The translations under genes and the position numbers were made by a program. A stretch of DNA of 64,000 nt from an uncultured Bacteroidota bacterium (lineage in GTDB: Bacteria > Bacteroidota > Bacteroidia > JADZBD01). Below the pieces are notes generated by a model. That model made no database searches, had not been told where the DNA came from, and worked only from the letters and a program-made list of their open reading frames with translations. Below are positions 1 to 8,418 of this stretch, piece after piece (the stretch's first letter is position 1; every line of letters begins with the position of its first letter). The DNA lies in the NCBI GenBank assembly GCA_937924855.1, contig CALEYQ010000057.1, positions 18,837 to 82,836 on the forward strand. The letters are read 5' to 3'.

Positions 1-306
1 CAACGCCGACTCCAGGTTGGCCTGGGAAATATACACGGTGGCCTTACTGGAATAGGCTATAATCCTTAGCCATGGACTGTTTAATTTTTCGGCAAGTGCA
101 ACTTCCAGTTTGCAAAGGCTATCGGCATGTGCGGGATTTATGGTGGAGTATTCGGCAACCAGTTTCGAAAGCAGAACCACTTTGTCGGAGTCGCCTGCAT
201 TAACAAGCTTTCTTTCCAGTTCAGTAATTATAGGATTTTGGCCAAAACCATAGGACCACAAAAAAAATTGGCAAAGGAGGGCAAGACAAATCCCGGAATT
301 CTTCAT
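1..306 (-). CDS. Secreted TPR-like protein, N-terminal fragment (gene runs off the left edge)
   Basis: An open frame starts with ATG at 306 and stays open to base 1, giving the first 102 residues of a longer protein. It begins MKNSGICLALLCQFFLWSYG and continues to an FGQ, a good signal peptide with probable cleavage near residue 22. The mature part is helical and resembles tetratricopeptide helices (a segment starting LVNAGDSDKVVLLSKL, then a second pair with alanines at SSKATVYISQANLESAL). In Bacteroidota such N-termini commonly belong to secreted or membrane TPR proteins, often sensor kinases or LuxR-type regulators with a periplasmic TPR domain, but the deciding C-terminus is outside the window. 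A 7-of-8 match to TAnnTTTG (309-316, minus strand) lies only 2 bases before the ATG. Confidence 0.7.
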   Translation of the reverse strand, partial: MKNSGICLALLCQFFLWSYGFGQNPIITELERKLVNAGDSDKVVLLSKLVAEYSTINPAHADSLCKLEVALAEKLNSPWLRIIAYSSKATVYISQANLESAL

Positions 307-345
307 TCGAAATGTAAAGAAAGCAAAAAACCTTGGAATAAGTCT

Positions 346-696
346 TTATTTAACCTTAACGGGAAGTGCCCCACCGAAAATTCCTGAGCCATCTAAAGCC
401 TTGATATTCACCGGAATTCCTGAAGAGTAAATGCTGCTTCCGGAAACCTCCTTCAGGTTTATGGGCAGTGTTCCGTAAATGCTATATCCCCCCAATTCCT
501 TCAGGTTTACATCCATGGTGCTGTTAACCAGGGTAACATTCATTGATCCGTCTGGATTTAGGACAGGGCCATTCAGGTAATGCCCGGATTTTCCGGCATA
601 TGCGGTTTTAACCGGGAAGATGTTTTGAAAAGCAATAATGCCCAGAAAAAGGGCGATGGCCGTTAAAACGGCCTTAGTGTAGTTGTCGGCTTGCAT
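346..696 (-). CDS. Small membrane-anchored or secreted protein with three 17-residue repeats
   Basis: This 116-residue protein has no function I can name. Residues 1-8 are polar, followed by one hydrophobic segment (AVLTAIALFLGIIAF) that is either an uncleaved anchor or a signal peptide. I recall similar N-termini of the form YTKxVLTxIAxxL on small unrelated-looking proteins, but cannot verify this here. The C-terminal half consists of three consecutive 17-residue units, MDVNLKELGGYSIYGTL, PINLKEVSGSSIYSSGI and PVNIKALDGSGIFGGAL, and ends in a partial fourth, PVKVK. The pattern is (I/V)N(L/I)K, then a hydrophobic residue, then G-x-x-I-(Y/F). This suggests a short beta-solenoid or an adhesive stack on the periplasmic side. 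It sits 42 bases downstream of the ornithine aminotransferase gene on the same strand. Confidence 0.72.
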   Translation of the reverse strand: MQADNYTKAVLTAIALFLGIIAFQNIFPVKTAYAGKSGHYLNGPVLNPDGSMNVTLVNSTMDVNLKELGGYSIYGTLPINLKEVSGSSIYSSGIPVNIKALDGSGIFGGALPVKVK

Positions 697-738
697 ATAT
701 GTTTTTAGGGCAAACCGATCAATTTTAATGCCACCTGC

Positions 739-1986
739 TTACCTGAATTCTTTTATAACCGCTGAAATAACGGATAAAGCTTCACGGAGTTCACTTTCCG
801 TAATCAAAAGGGGAGGGGCAAACCGGATGGTGTCGCCGTGCGTTGGTTTGGCCAGCAGTCCTTTCTCTTTGAGGGCAAGACATATTTCCCAGGCGGCATT
901 TTTATTTTCATGAGAAATCACCAGGGCTCCCCAAAGGCCAAGGCTTCTTACTGTTTTTATCAGGTCTTTTCGGGAGTTTTTTATTTTTTCGAGTTCTTCC
1001 CCGAAAATTTTTCCGAGCCTGAAGGAATTTTGTATCAGGTCTTCTTCCTCCAGAACTTTTATAGATTCCATAGCTACGGCACAGGCTAAAGGATTACCTC
1101 CGTAGGTGCTTCCGTGCTGCCCGGGTTTAATCGTAAGCATAATTTCATCGTCTGCCAAAACCGCAGCAACCGGCAACATGCCACCGGAAAGGGCTTTTCC
1201 CAAAATAAGGATGTCGGGTCGTACATTTTCATAATCGCAGGCCAGCCGTTTTCCAACCCGGCCAAGTCCGCTTTGAATTTCATCGGCGATAAATAAAACA
1301 TTATAACGGGAGCAAATCTCACGGCAGGTTTTCAGGTAACCTTCATCAGGAATAATTACACCGGCTTCTCCCTGAACGGGTTCAACCAGAAAACCGGCCA
1401 CATCCTGATTTATGGATAACACCTTCTCAAGCGCCGCGGCATCATTGTAAGGAATACGGATTATCCCGGGGGTATAGGGTCCAAAACCTGTTCTTGATTC
1501 AGGATCGCCAGAAAGGGAAACAACGGTAATGGTGCGTCCGTGAAAATTCCCTTCACAACAAATAATTACAGCTTTGTTTTCAGGAATCCCCTTTTTTTCA
1601 TAACCCCAGCGACGGGCAAGTTTAACGGCGGTTTCAACCCCTTCGGCACCGGTATTCATGGGCAATACTTTGTGGTATCCGAAGTATTCAGTGATAAAGC
1701 GGGCATACTCCCCGAGTTTATCGTTATAAAAGGCTCTTGATGTAAGTGTAATTTTTGCCGCCTGGTCGAAAAACACCTTCATGATCCGTGGATGGCAGTG
1801 TCCCTGATTAACGGCTGAATAGGCCGATAAAAAATCCATGTATTTTTTTCCTTCCGGATCCCACACATAAATGCCTTCGCCTCGTTCAATAACTACCGGA
1901 ATGGGGTGGTAATTATGGGCACCGTATTTTTCTTCCAGGCTGATAGCTTCCCTGCTTGAAATGGCCTTCTTCATAAGAGTTTTCAT
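739..1986 (-). CDS. rocD: Ornithine aminotransferase
   Basis: This PLP-dependent class III aminotransferase converts ornithine plus 2-oxoglutarate to glutamate-5-semialdehyde plus glutamate in arginine and proline metabolism. The 415-residue length is normal for bacterial OAT. Family sequence is clear from the N-terminus (EKYGAHNYHPIPVVIERGEG) through YSAVNQGHCHPRI. The PLP-binding lysine is K264 in LGKALSGG, with the substrate-loop motif GSTYGGNPLA further on. An upstream ATG at 2019 would add 11 residues, but a promoter-like TACCTTTA (1993-2000, minus strand) lies inside that extension, 6 bases before the ATG at 1986. I therefore start at MKTLMKKAISS. The gene is probably monocistronic or leads the small repeat-protein gene after it. 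Confidence 0.93.
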   Translation of the reverse strand: MKTLMKKAISSREAISLEEKYGAHNYHPIPVVIERGEGIYVWDPEGKKYMDFLSAYSAVNQGHCHPRIMKVFFDQAAKITLTSRAFYNDKLGEYARFITEYFGYHKVLPMNTGAEGVETAVKLARRWGYEKKGIPENKAVIICCEGNFHGRTITVVSLSGDPESRTGFGPYTPGIIRIPYNDAAALEKVLSINQDVAGFLVEPVQGEAGVIIPDEGYLKTCREICSRYNVLFIADEIQSGLGRVGKRLACDYENVRPDILILGKALSGGMLPVAAVLADDEIMLTIKPGQHGSTYGGNPLACAVAMESIKVLEEEDLIQNSFRLGKIFGEELEKIKNSRKDLIKTVRSLGLWGALVISHENKNAAWEICLALKEKGLLAKPTHGDTIRFAPPLLITESELREALSVISAVIKEFR

Positions 1987-2024
1987 AGAATGTAAAGGTA
2001 CGAAAAAGGGCCCAAACAAAGAAT

Positions 2025-2576
2025 TCAGATGGTTTGCATCCGGTCGAATTCTTCACGCGTTATGACCCAGTCTATTACCTCCTGCTCAAAATTAAAAGAA
2101 CCGGGAATCAGTGTTTTTCTGCCCATATTCCTAAACCCTGCTTTTTCAAGAACGCGGTGCGGAGCCGGATTGGCTGCGTAGGGCATGCAACGCAATTTTT
2201 TCAGATGGAAATTTTTAAAATAAAAGGGTATAGATTTTCTGACAAATTCAGTTCCAATGCCTTTCTGCCGGCCATCGGTCTTCCATAAATGAAGGTGCAT
2301 GGCTGCTTCATTACCAAAATCAATGGGATTGATGTTGGAATGGCCACAGGGAATGTTGTTCAGCCACCAGATAACACAATAGGCTTTTTTGTGTTCATAG
2401 GGGGATTGAATCTGCAACTCAAGGGTTTTTTTAAACTGATTTCGTTCGGGAAATAATTTCAAATCTATTCCCATACCGGTTAAAAATTCCGGACTGGCAG
2501 AATACCAGTAGTCAAGCAGGAGCTCAATCTCGGCAGGACTTATTTCCCTTACTTCAATCTTAAGGGGATTTTCCAT
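2025..2576 (-). CDS. GNAT-family N-acetyltransferase
   Basis: This 183-residue cytoplasmic protein has the GNAT fold. The acetyl-CoA-binding motif A region is KTDGRQKGIGTEFVRKSI (near residue 112), and the typical C-terminal element NPAPHRVLEKAGF follows near residue 145. The last feature resembles RimJ/RimL-type enzymes, which acetylate N-terminal amines of proteins, but the substrate cannot be deduced. A GTG at 2579 directly precedes the ATG at 2576. I prefer the ATG, so the gene begins 3 bases after the TAG of the upstream helicase gene, and the two are very likely co-transcribed and translationally coupled. Confidence 0.82.
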   Translation of the reverse strand: MENPLKIEVREISPAEIELLLDYWYSASPEFLTGMGIDLKLFPERNQFKKTLELQIQSPYEHKKAYCVIWWLNNIPCGHSNINPIDFGNEAAMHLHLWKTDGRQKGIGTEFVRKSIPFYFKNFHLKKLRCMPYAANPAPHRVLEKAGFRNMGRKTLIPGSFNFEQEVIDWVITREEFDRMQTI

Positions 2577-2579
2577 CAC

Positions 2580-3794
2580 CTATTTCTTTTTTCTTTTTTC
2601 GTTCTCAGCAATCAGCTTTTTCCAGTCTCCCTCTTCTCCGGTTTTTGTTTCCGATAAAGAGTCCAGTTCTTCCCTGCTTAAAGATATCCGCTGAATTTTT
2701 TTTCCGGTAAACTTTTCAATTTCCCCCATCAATGGTTTTTCCCCGGGCGAGCAAAAACTCAAGGCTTTTCCCCTTTTTGTTCCACGGCCTGTACGGCCAA
2801 CCCGGTGCACATAAACGCGGGGATCGTCGGGGAGATCGTAATTAATAACCCAATCAATATCAGGGATGTCAATGCCCCGTGCACTTACATCCGTTGCCAC
2901 CAGAATTTTTTCTTCACCTGATCGGAATTTTTTAAGATTAAAATTCCGGGTTTTTTGTTCCATACCTCCATGTAGTCCAACGCAGGGGAAGTTTTTTCCC
3001 ATCAGAAATTTCTGAACCCTCTCCACTCTTACCTTGGTTCGTGCGAAAATCAGAATTTTTTCTCCGGGATGGGATTCGAGGAATTTCTGAAGCACAAATC
3101 TTTTTTCATCCATTTCCGCAAACAGAAGCGCATGGTCGATATTGGCATTTACCGGATCGCGGGGCGAAACACTGATACGAATCGGATTTCGCACAATATC
3201 ATAAGCCAGTTTTTTAATTTTTGGATTCAGTGTTGCTGAAAAAAACAGGGTTTGCCGGCGGCTTTTCAGCATGGGTAAAACAGCTTTTATGTCTTTGTAA
3301 AATCCCATGTCCAGCATACGGTCCGCCTCATCGAGGATAAGAATTTCAGCTCTGTGCAACAGAAGATTGCCGCGGTTTATCAGGTCGAACATTCGACCGG
3401 GGGTTGAGATTAGGACATCTACCCCCAGGTTTAATTTTTCTATCTGACGCTCTATTCCTGCACCGCCGAAAATTCCCAGGAATGATAAGGGTGTATATCT
3501 TCCAAGGGCGATGAAAACCGATTCCAGTTGCTTTCCAAGTTCGCGGGTGGGAACCATAATCAGGCATTTTACTCCACTTCCTCTTTTTTTTCCATGGCTT
3601 TTATGGAGCATGTTTAAGACCGGAAGAGCAAATGCTGCGGTTTTCCCGGTTCCGGTTTGGGCAATGGCAAAAACATCTTCTCCCCGTAAAATGGGAGGAA
3701 TGGCCCTGAATTGAATGTCGGTGGGTTTGACAAAGCCGGCCTCCTGAAGCCCCCTTTGAATTTCCGGGGAAAAGGGATAATCGATAAATTTCAT
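2580..3794 (-). CDS. DEAD-box ATP-dependent RNA helicase (RhlE-like)
   Basis: This RNA-unwinding ATPase acts on ribosome assembly or mRNA. Its 404 residues carry every superfamily 2 motif in order: a Q motif (GFVKPTDIQFRAI), motif I AQTGTGKT, Ia PTRELGKQ, TPGR, motif II LDEADRMLDMGF, motif III SAT, and C-terminal TDVSARGIDIPD with HRVGRTGRG. A short basic tail ends EKRKKK, as in many Bacteroidota RhlE-type proteins. The gene begins inside the last codons of waaA (4-base ATGA overlap) and ends 3 bases before the acetyltransferase ATG, so waaA, helicase and GNAT form one transcription unit. The assignment to RhlE rather than another DEAD-box subgroup is by general resemblance only. Confidence 0.92.
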   Translation of the reverse strand: MKFIDYPFSPEIQRGLQEAGFVKPTDIQFRAIPPILRGEDVFAIAQTGTGKTAAFALPVLNMLHKSHGKKRGSGVKCLIMVPTRELGKQLESVFIALGRYTPLSFLGIFGGAGIERQIEKLNLGVDVLISTPGRMFDLINRGNLLLHRAEILILDEADRMLDMGFYKDIKAVLPMLKSRRQTLFFSATLNPKIKKLAYDIVRNPIRISVSPRDPVNANIDHALLFAEMDEKRFVLQKFLESHPGEKILIFARTKVRVERVQKFLMGKNFPCVGLHGGMEQKTRNFNLKKFRSGEEKILVATDVSARGIDIPDIDWVINYDLPDDPRVYVHRVGRTGRGTKRGKALSFCSPGEKPLMGEIEKFTGKKIQRISLSREELDSLSETKTGEEGDWKKLIAENEKRKKK

Positions 3795-5068
3795 ACTTCA
3801 GTTTTTGCCGGTATTGTCCGGGTGTTATTAATTAGTGATAAAGCCAGCTGCAACGATTTCTCTGTTGCACCGGTGTTTTTTCTGACATATTCCGAGCCGA
3901 TGAATCCGGCAATCTGTCTTAAAACCGGGTCTCGGGCAAGCCAGGAAAGCTTTTCAAAACCTTCTTTTGGCGTGTTCACTCCAAAGGCCCCGCCAAGGGT
4001 AATTAATTCTCCGGCCTCGGGAAATTTCCCGAAGGCAGGACCAAAAACCACCGGAATGCCATAGGCGGCAGGCTCCAGAATATTGTGGATACTCTTTCCA
4101 AATCCTCCGCCAATCCAGCAAAGGCTGCCGTAACGGTAAAGGAATGATAGTTTTCCTATGGTATCTATAATCATAACCCGGGATGCGGGATCAGTTTCTT
4201 TTTCTGATCCGGAATACAAAACAGGCGAAAATGTGCCAAATGTCCTTTTCAGTAAATCTATTCTGGCAGGGTTGACATCGTGTGGAGCCAAAATAATTTT
4301 CCAATCTGCAGCGTGGCTGTTAAGAAATTTCAGAATTATGGCATCGTCGGGTTCCCAAGCCGAACCTGCAACCAAAATTTTTTGGCCCTCAGAAAATTTC
4401 CGAATCTTATCATCTTCAAATGCCTGGCCGGCCACGGAACTAACACGGTCGAACCTCAGATCTCCGGTAATCTTTGAACTTACATTAATCGTTTTAAGCA
4501 GCAATTGAGATCTCTCATCCCGAACACCAATTTTAGAGAAAAAGCTCAGGGTTTTCCGGAACCCCTTTCCCCAGAATTTGAAAAAGGGTTGCCCGGAATG
4601 GAATACTCCACTGATAAGCAGCAGAGGAATTTTGTTTTTTGAGATTTCTCTCAAATGAAAATGCCAAAACTCATATTTTACAAATATTACCAGATCGGGT
4701 CTTAGAAATGAAACGGTCTTTGCAGCATTGCCGGGTGTGTCGAGGGGTAAATAAAAAACAAAATGCGCCTTTTCATAGTTCTTTCTAACTTCAAAGCCAC
4801 TGGGTGAAAAAAAGGAAAGTGCAACGGTATAAGCTCCCTCATTAAAAAACTTCTCAATAAGGGGCCTTCCCTGCTCAAATTCCCCCAGCGATGCGCAATG
4901 AAACCATATCAGTTTTTTTGTAGGGTCTTTTCTTTGTGCGAATTCCGATAATCGGGAAAAGGTATTTTTCCTTCCCCGTATCCAAAGTCTTGCCTTTTCA
5001 GAGAAGAAGGAAGCAATAAAAATGCCGAACCGGTACACGTAAATTCCTGGAAGAAAGAAAAAAGACAT
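3791..5068 (-). CDS. waaA: 3-deoxy-D-manno-octulosonic acid (Kdo) transferase
   Basis: This inner-membrane glycosyltransferase transfers Kdo from CMP-Kdo onto the lipid A precursor, the first core step of lipopolysaccharide. The 425-residue protein has an N-terminal hydrophobic anchor, then WFHCASLGEFEQGRPLIE, which contains the catalytic glutamate of the family (the SxGE-type motif). A second Rossmann half follows, with ILVAGSAWEPDD and the nucleotide-binding region GGGFGKSIHNILEPAAYGIPVVFGP. The length is usual. It lies 6 bases after the upstream secreted-protein gene and overlaps the helicase gene by 4 bases. LpxD-like and LpxH proteins elsewhere in the window belong to the same lipid A pathway. 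Confidence 0.93.
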   Translation of the reverse strand: MSFFFLPGIYVYRFGIFIASFFSEKARLWIRGRKNTFSRLSEFAQRKDPTKKLIWFHCASLGEFEQGRPLIEKFFNEGAYTVALSFFSPSGFEVRKNYEKAHFVFYLPLDTPGNAAKTVSFLRPDLVIFVKYEFWHFHLREISKNKIPLLLISGVFHSGQPFFKFWGKGFRKTLSFFSKIGVRDERSQLLLKTINVSSKITGDLRFDRVSSVAGQAFEDDKIRKFSEGQKILVAGSAWEPDDAIILKFLNSHAADWKIILAPHDVNPARIDLLKRTFGTFSPVLYSGSEKETDPASRVMIIDTIGKLSFLYRYGSLCWIGGGFGKSIHNILEPAAYGIPVVFGPAFGKFPEAGELITLGGAFGVNTPKEGFEKLSWLARDPVLRQIAGFIGSEYVRKNTGATEKSLQLALSLINNTRTIPAKTEV

Positions 5069-5074
5069 CAGCGG

Positions 5075-5833
5075 CTAGTAGTAGTAGATATCTTTGGCGG
5101 TCTTCTTATACAAAGGAAGAATCCACCCGACACGAATTCCATGCAGCAGGTCAAGCCGTTTTGAATTATCTCTTTCCATTGTATCAAAATTATAACTGCG
5201 TGCGCTCCGGGTAAAGCCCTGATAGAATTCAAGCCCTGCAAAAAAGTTAATCATTTTGTTTTCCGAAATATACATGTATCCAACATATTCGGAAATTACA
5301 TAACCCATGGTTAAGCGGTCATATCCTTTTTTATATTCTTTCTGAAGTTGGGGAGAGCGGTTCCCGATGTCTTCAATTCTGATTTTATGAGCCATACCGC
5401 CCAGGCCTATTTTTGCCACAATTCCTGAATTGGGATTTCCCTTGCCAATGGGGAATAGCCGCCCGAAATTTAAAGTCCATGTGCCCCCCCGTTCAAAAAG
5501 TCTCACATCGGCAAATTGACCGTTCTGGTCAATGATAAAGCCCTCATTCCCGCCGGCCTTTATGCTGTCGAGAATTCCTTTCTCTTTTATTTTGTTACTG
5601 AAAAGATAAGTAGCGGAACCTCCGATGATCCATTGGCTTTCCAGTTTAAAATCCAGTCCCAATCCAACCGATGCATTTGGTCCAAACCGCTTAGCCATAT
5701 CAGCCCCGGGTAACTGAGCTCCCAGTCCAATATGAATAAGCGGGACGTAAATGGAGGTGTCTTTTATGCCCTGGGCCCATACCAAAGAGCCTGAAAAAAG
5801 AAGAGCAAAAAAGGTGGTAATTGAGCGTTTCAT
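5075..5833 (-). CDS. Secreted beta-rich protein, probable outer-membrane barrel
   Basis: A 252-residue protein with a clear signal peptide (MKRSITTFFALLFSGSLVWA, then QG). The mature part alternates hydrophobic and polar residues in short strands separated by glycines, for example SVGLGLDFKLESQWIIGGSATYLF and a later LHGIRVGWILPLY, as in small outer-membrane beta-barrels. The C-terminus ends IYYY, aromatic like many barrel proteins. I do not recognise a named family. It is the first gene of the unit that continues with waaA after 6 bases, so an envelope role is likely by context. A TATCTTTA box (5841-5848, minus strand) stands 7 bases before the ATG. Confidence 0.7.
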   Translation of the reverse strand: MKRSITTFFALLFSGSLVWAQGIKDTSIYVPLIHIGLGAQLPGADMAKRFGPNASVGLGLDFKLESQWIIGGSATYLFSNKIKEKGILDSIKAGGNEGFIIDQNGQFADVRLFERGGTWTLNFGRLFPIGKGNPNSGIVAKIGLGGMAHKIRIEDIGNRSPQLQKEYKKGYDRLTMGYVISEYVGYMYISENKMINFFAGLEFYQGFTRSARSYNFDTMERDNSKRLDLLHGIRVGWILPLYKKTAKDIYYY

Positions 5834-5971
5834 GCTTCGCTAAAGATACGGATTTTCAGGGTAAATGGGCATAAATGCAACGCAGAGAGCCCGTAATTAT
5901 TGAGTAGTTTGGATAATTTCAGAAGATAATTTTTGACCCGTATTCCGTATATTCGCAGACATTTTTATCCC

Positions 5972-7108
5972 ATGGAAAAAGTTGTCCCCAAAATTCAGAT
6001 GGTAGATCTGAAAACCCAGTACAAAAAAATAAAACCCGAGGTAGATAAAGCAGTTCAGGAGGTAATAGACAGTGCCGCCTTTATTAATGGTCCTGCCGTA
6101 AAATCCTTTGCCGGTTCATTGCAGCAATATTTGGGGGTAAAACATGTAGTTCCCTGTGCGAACGGGACCGATGCTTTACAAATTGCCATGATGGCCCTCG
6201 ACCTGAAGCCGGGCGATGAGGTTATTACGGCCAGTTTTACTTATGTGGCAACTGCCGAGGTGATTGCCTTGCTGAAGTTAACCCCGGTTCTGGTAGATGT
6301 TCATCCCGGAACTTTTAATATTGACCCTGCTGCCGTGGAGGCGGCCATTACCCCGAAAACAAAAGCCATTGTTCCGGTACACCTGTTTGGTCAGTGTGCC
6401 GATATGGAATCTCTTTTGGAAATTGCCGGGAAGCATAACCTGTATATTATTGAAGACACCGCCCAGGCTATTGGTGCTGATTACAAATTTTCAAATGGAA
6501 AAGTCCAAAAAGCGGGAACCATGGGAACCATTGGTTGTACTTCGTTTTTTCCTTCAAAAAATCTGGGATGCTACGGTGATGGGGGTGCTATTTTTACCCA
6601 CGACGATGCGCTGGCATCGCGCATCCGTATGATTGCCAATCACGGTCAGAGTGTTCAATATGTTCACGATGAAATCGGATGCAATAGCCGTCTCGATTCC
6701 ATCCAGGCCGCTATCCTCGACATAAAATTAAAATACCTTGATCAGTACGCTGCTGCACGAAATAAAGCGGCTGAATTTTACGACCACGAATTTGCCCAAA
6801 TTCCGGAGTTGAAAATTCCGGAACGCTTTTCGGGTTCTAACCATGTTTTTCATCAATATACTTTACGGGTAACCAACGGCAAAAGAGATGATTTGAAAAA
6901 ACATTTGGAAAGCCAGGGAATCCCCGCCATGATTTATTACCCCATTCCTTTGCATATGCAAAAAGCTTTTGCTTCCGACCGGTATAAGACCGGCGACTTT
7001 CCGGTTACGGAGCAATTGTGCAAGGAAGTTATTTCCCTTCCCATGCACACCGAACTCGATGCCGATACCTTAAACCTGATTTCAGGAGCCGTAAAATCGT
7101 TTTTTTAA
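5972..7108 (+). CDS. DegT/DnrJ/EryC1/StrS-type sugar aminotransferase
   Basis: This PLP enzyme of the sugar-nucleotide aminotransferase family typically adds an amino group to a keto-sugar nucleotide for surface glycans. The 378 residues show the family N-terminus (IQMVDLKTQYKKIKPEVDKA), a phosphate-binding CANGTDALQIAM segment, IEDTAQAIGA with the PLP-contacting aspartate, and the internal-aldimine lysine K196 in FFPSKNLGCYGDGGA. A TTG start at 5933 is possible, but the ATG at 5972 gives the normal family N-terminus, so I use it. It is followed after 11 bases by UDP-glucose dehydrogenase, which suggests a joint role in amino- or uronic-acid sugar supply for the polysaccharide genes at 12-18 kb. 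The exact substrate is unknown. Confidence 0.9.
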   Translation: MEKVVPKIQMVDLKTQYKKIKPEVDKAVQEVIDSAAFINGPAVKSFAGSLQQYLGVKHVVPCANGTDALQIAMMALDLKPGDEVITASFTYVATAEVIALLKLTPVLVDVHPGTFNIDPAAVEAAITPKTKAIVPVHLFGQCADMESLLEIAGKHNLYIIEDTAQAIGADYKFSNGKVQKAGTMGTIGCTSFFPSKNLGCYGDGGAIFTHDDALASRIRMIANHGQSVQYVHDEIGCNSRLDSIQAAILDIKLKYLDQYAAARNKAAEFYDHEFAQIPELKIPERFSGSNHVFHQYTLRVTNGKRDDLKKHLESQGIPAMIYYPIPLHMQKAFASDRYKTGDFPVTEQLCKEVISLPMHTELDADTLNLISGAVKSFF

Positions 7109-7119
7109 TTTAGCCCTCT

Positions 7120-8418
7120 ATGAATATTGCCGTTATAGGAACCGGATATGTTGGATTGGTAACAGGAACCTGCCTCGCCGAGACCGGAAACATTGTAGTT
7201 TGTGTTGATATCGATGCAGAAAAAGTGCGTAAGATGAAAGCTGGAGAGGTTCCTATCTATGAGCCCCATCTCGGCAATCTGTTTCAACGAAACATAAAGG
7301 CATGCAGACTTTCCTTTACTACTTCCCTTGCCGACGCAGTTGAAAATGCCAAGGTTATTTTTTTGGCTCATCCCACTCCACCCGGAGAGGATGGCTCGGC
7401 TGATCTGAGTTATGTGCTCGGGGTAGCCGGCGATCTTGGGAAATTGATAAAGGACTATAAAGTTATTGTAGATAAAAGCACGGTGCCTGTTGGAACCGCT
7501 GAACTCGTGACGAAAGAAATTCAGAAAAATGCCAAGGTGGCTTTTGATGTTGTTTCCAATCCGGAATTTTTACGTGAAGGTTTTGCCGTAGACGATTTTA
7601 TGAAACCCGACAGGGTGGTAGTTGGAACCGGCTCCGAAAAAGCAAAGGGAATCATGGAAGAGCTTTACCGGCCTTATGTCAGACAGGGGAATCCCATAAT
7701 TTTCATGGATGAAAAATCTGCGGAGCTAACCAAATATGCTGCCAATGCTTTTCTTGCCACCAAAATCAGTTTCATGAATGAAATCGCCAATTTATGTGAA
7801 TTGCTGGGTGCCGATGTTGACATGGTGCGAATTGGTATCGGAAGTGACGACCGGATTGGAAAGCGGTTTTTGTTTCCGGGAATCGGTTACGGAGGTTCCT
7901 GTTTTCCAAAGGATGTGCAGGCACTCTCACTTTCTTCCAAAAAAGCAGGCTACGATTTTAAAATACTTTCTGCCGTGATGGCGGTGAATGAAATTCAGAA
8001 AACTATTCTGTTGCCACGAATTTTTGAACGATTTGGTCCGGATTTGAAAGGAAAGACCTTCGCAGTCTGGGGGCTTGCTTTTAAACCCGATACCGATGAC
8101 ATTCGGGAGGCTCCTGCACTTTACATCATTAAAGAACTTCAAAAAGCGGGTGCAGAAATAAAAGCCTACGATCCGGAGGCGATGGACAATGTAAAAAAGG
8201 TAACCACCGGAGTTGGTTTTTCTTCCGACCCGTATGATGCTGTAGACGGAGCCGATGCCCTGATTATTTGTACGGAATGGAGCTTATTCAGGACACCCGA
8301 CTTTAAGCGGATTAAATCCCTCCTCAAAAGTCCGGTTATCTTCGACGGAAGAAATCTGTATCCGGTAGATAAAATGCGCGAAGCGGGGTTTGATTATTCC
8401 AGTATTGGTCGCCCCTGA
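7120..8418 (+). CDS. ugd: UDP-glucose 6-dehydrogenase
   Basis: It oxidises UDP-glucose to UDP-glucuronate with two NAD+, a precursor of acidic surface polysaccharides. The 432-residue protein opens with the Rossmann motif GTGYVGLVTGTCLAE, contains VDKSTVPVGTAE, and has the catalytic cysteine C261 in GYGGSCFPKDVQAL. The C-terminal UDP-binding domain contains WGLAFKPDTDDIREAP. It is co-directional with the aminotransferase gene 11 bases upstream. Its last 25 bases overlap the end of the convergent 920-residue gene. A family relative acting on UDP-N-acetylated sugars is less likely, given the overall match to the UDP-glucose type. Confidence 0.94.
   Translation: MNIAVIGTGYVGLVTGTCLAETGNIVVCVDIDAEKVRKMKAGEVPIYEPHLGNLFQRNIKACRLSFTTSLADAVENAKVIFLAHPTPPGEDGSADLSYVLGVAGDLGKLIKDYKVIVDKSTVPVGTAELVTKEIQKNAKVAFDVVSNPEFLREGFAVDDFMKPDRVVVGTGSEKAKGIMEELYRPYVRQGNPIIFMDEKSAELTKYAANAFLATKISFMNEIANLCELLGADVDMVRIGIGSDDRIGKRFLFPGIGYGGSCFPKDVQALSLSSKKAGYDFKILSAVMAVNEIQKTILLPRIFERFGPDLKGKTFAVWGLAFKPDTDDIREAPALYIIKELQKAGAEIKAYDPEAMDNVKKVTTGVGFSSDPYDAVDGADALIICTEWSLFRTPDFKRIKSLLKSPVIFDGRNLYPVDKMREAGFDYSSIGRP

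Noticed and set aside
127..387. Open frame of 86 codons on the plus strand
   Set aside because: It lies antisense to the TPR-like gene (1-306), which has a signal peptide and promoter box; the plus-strand frame has no recognisable protein features.
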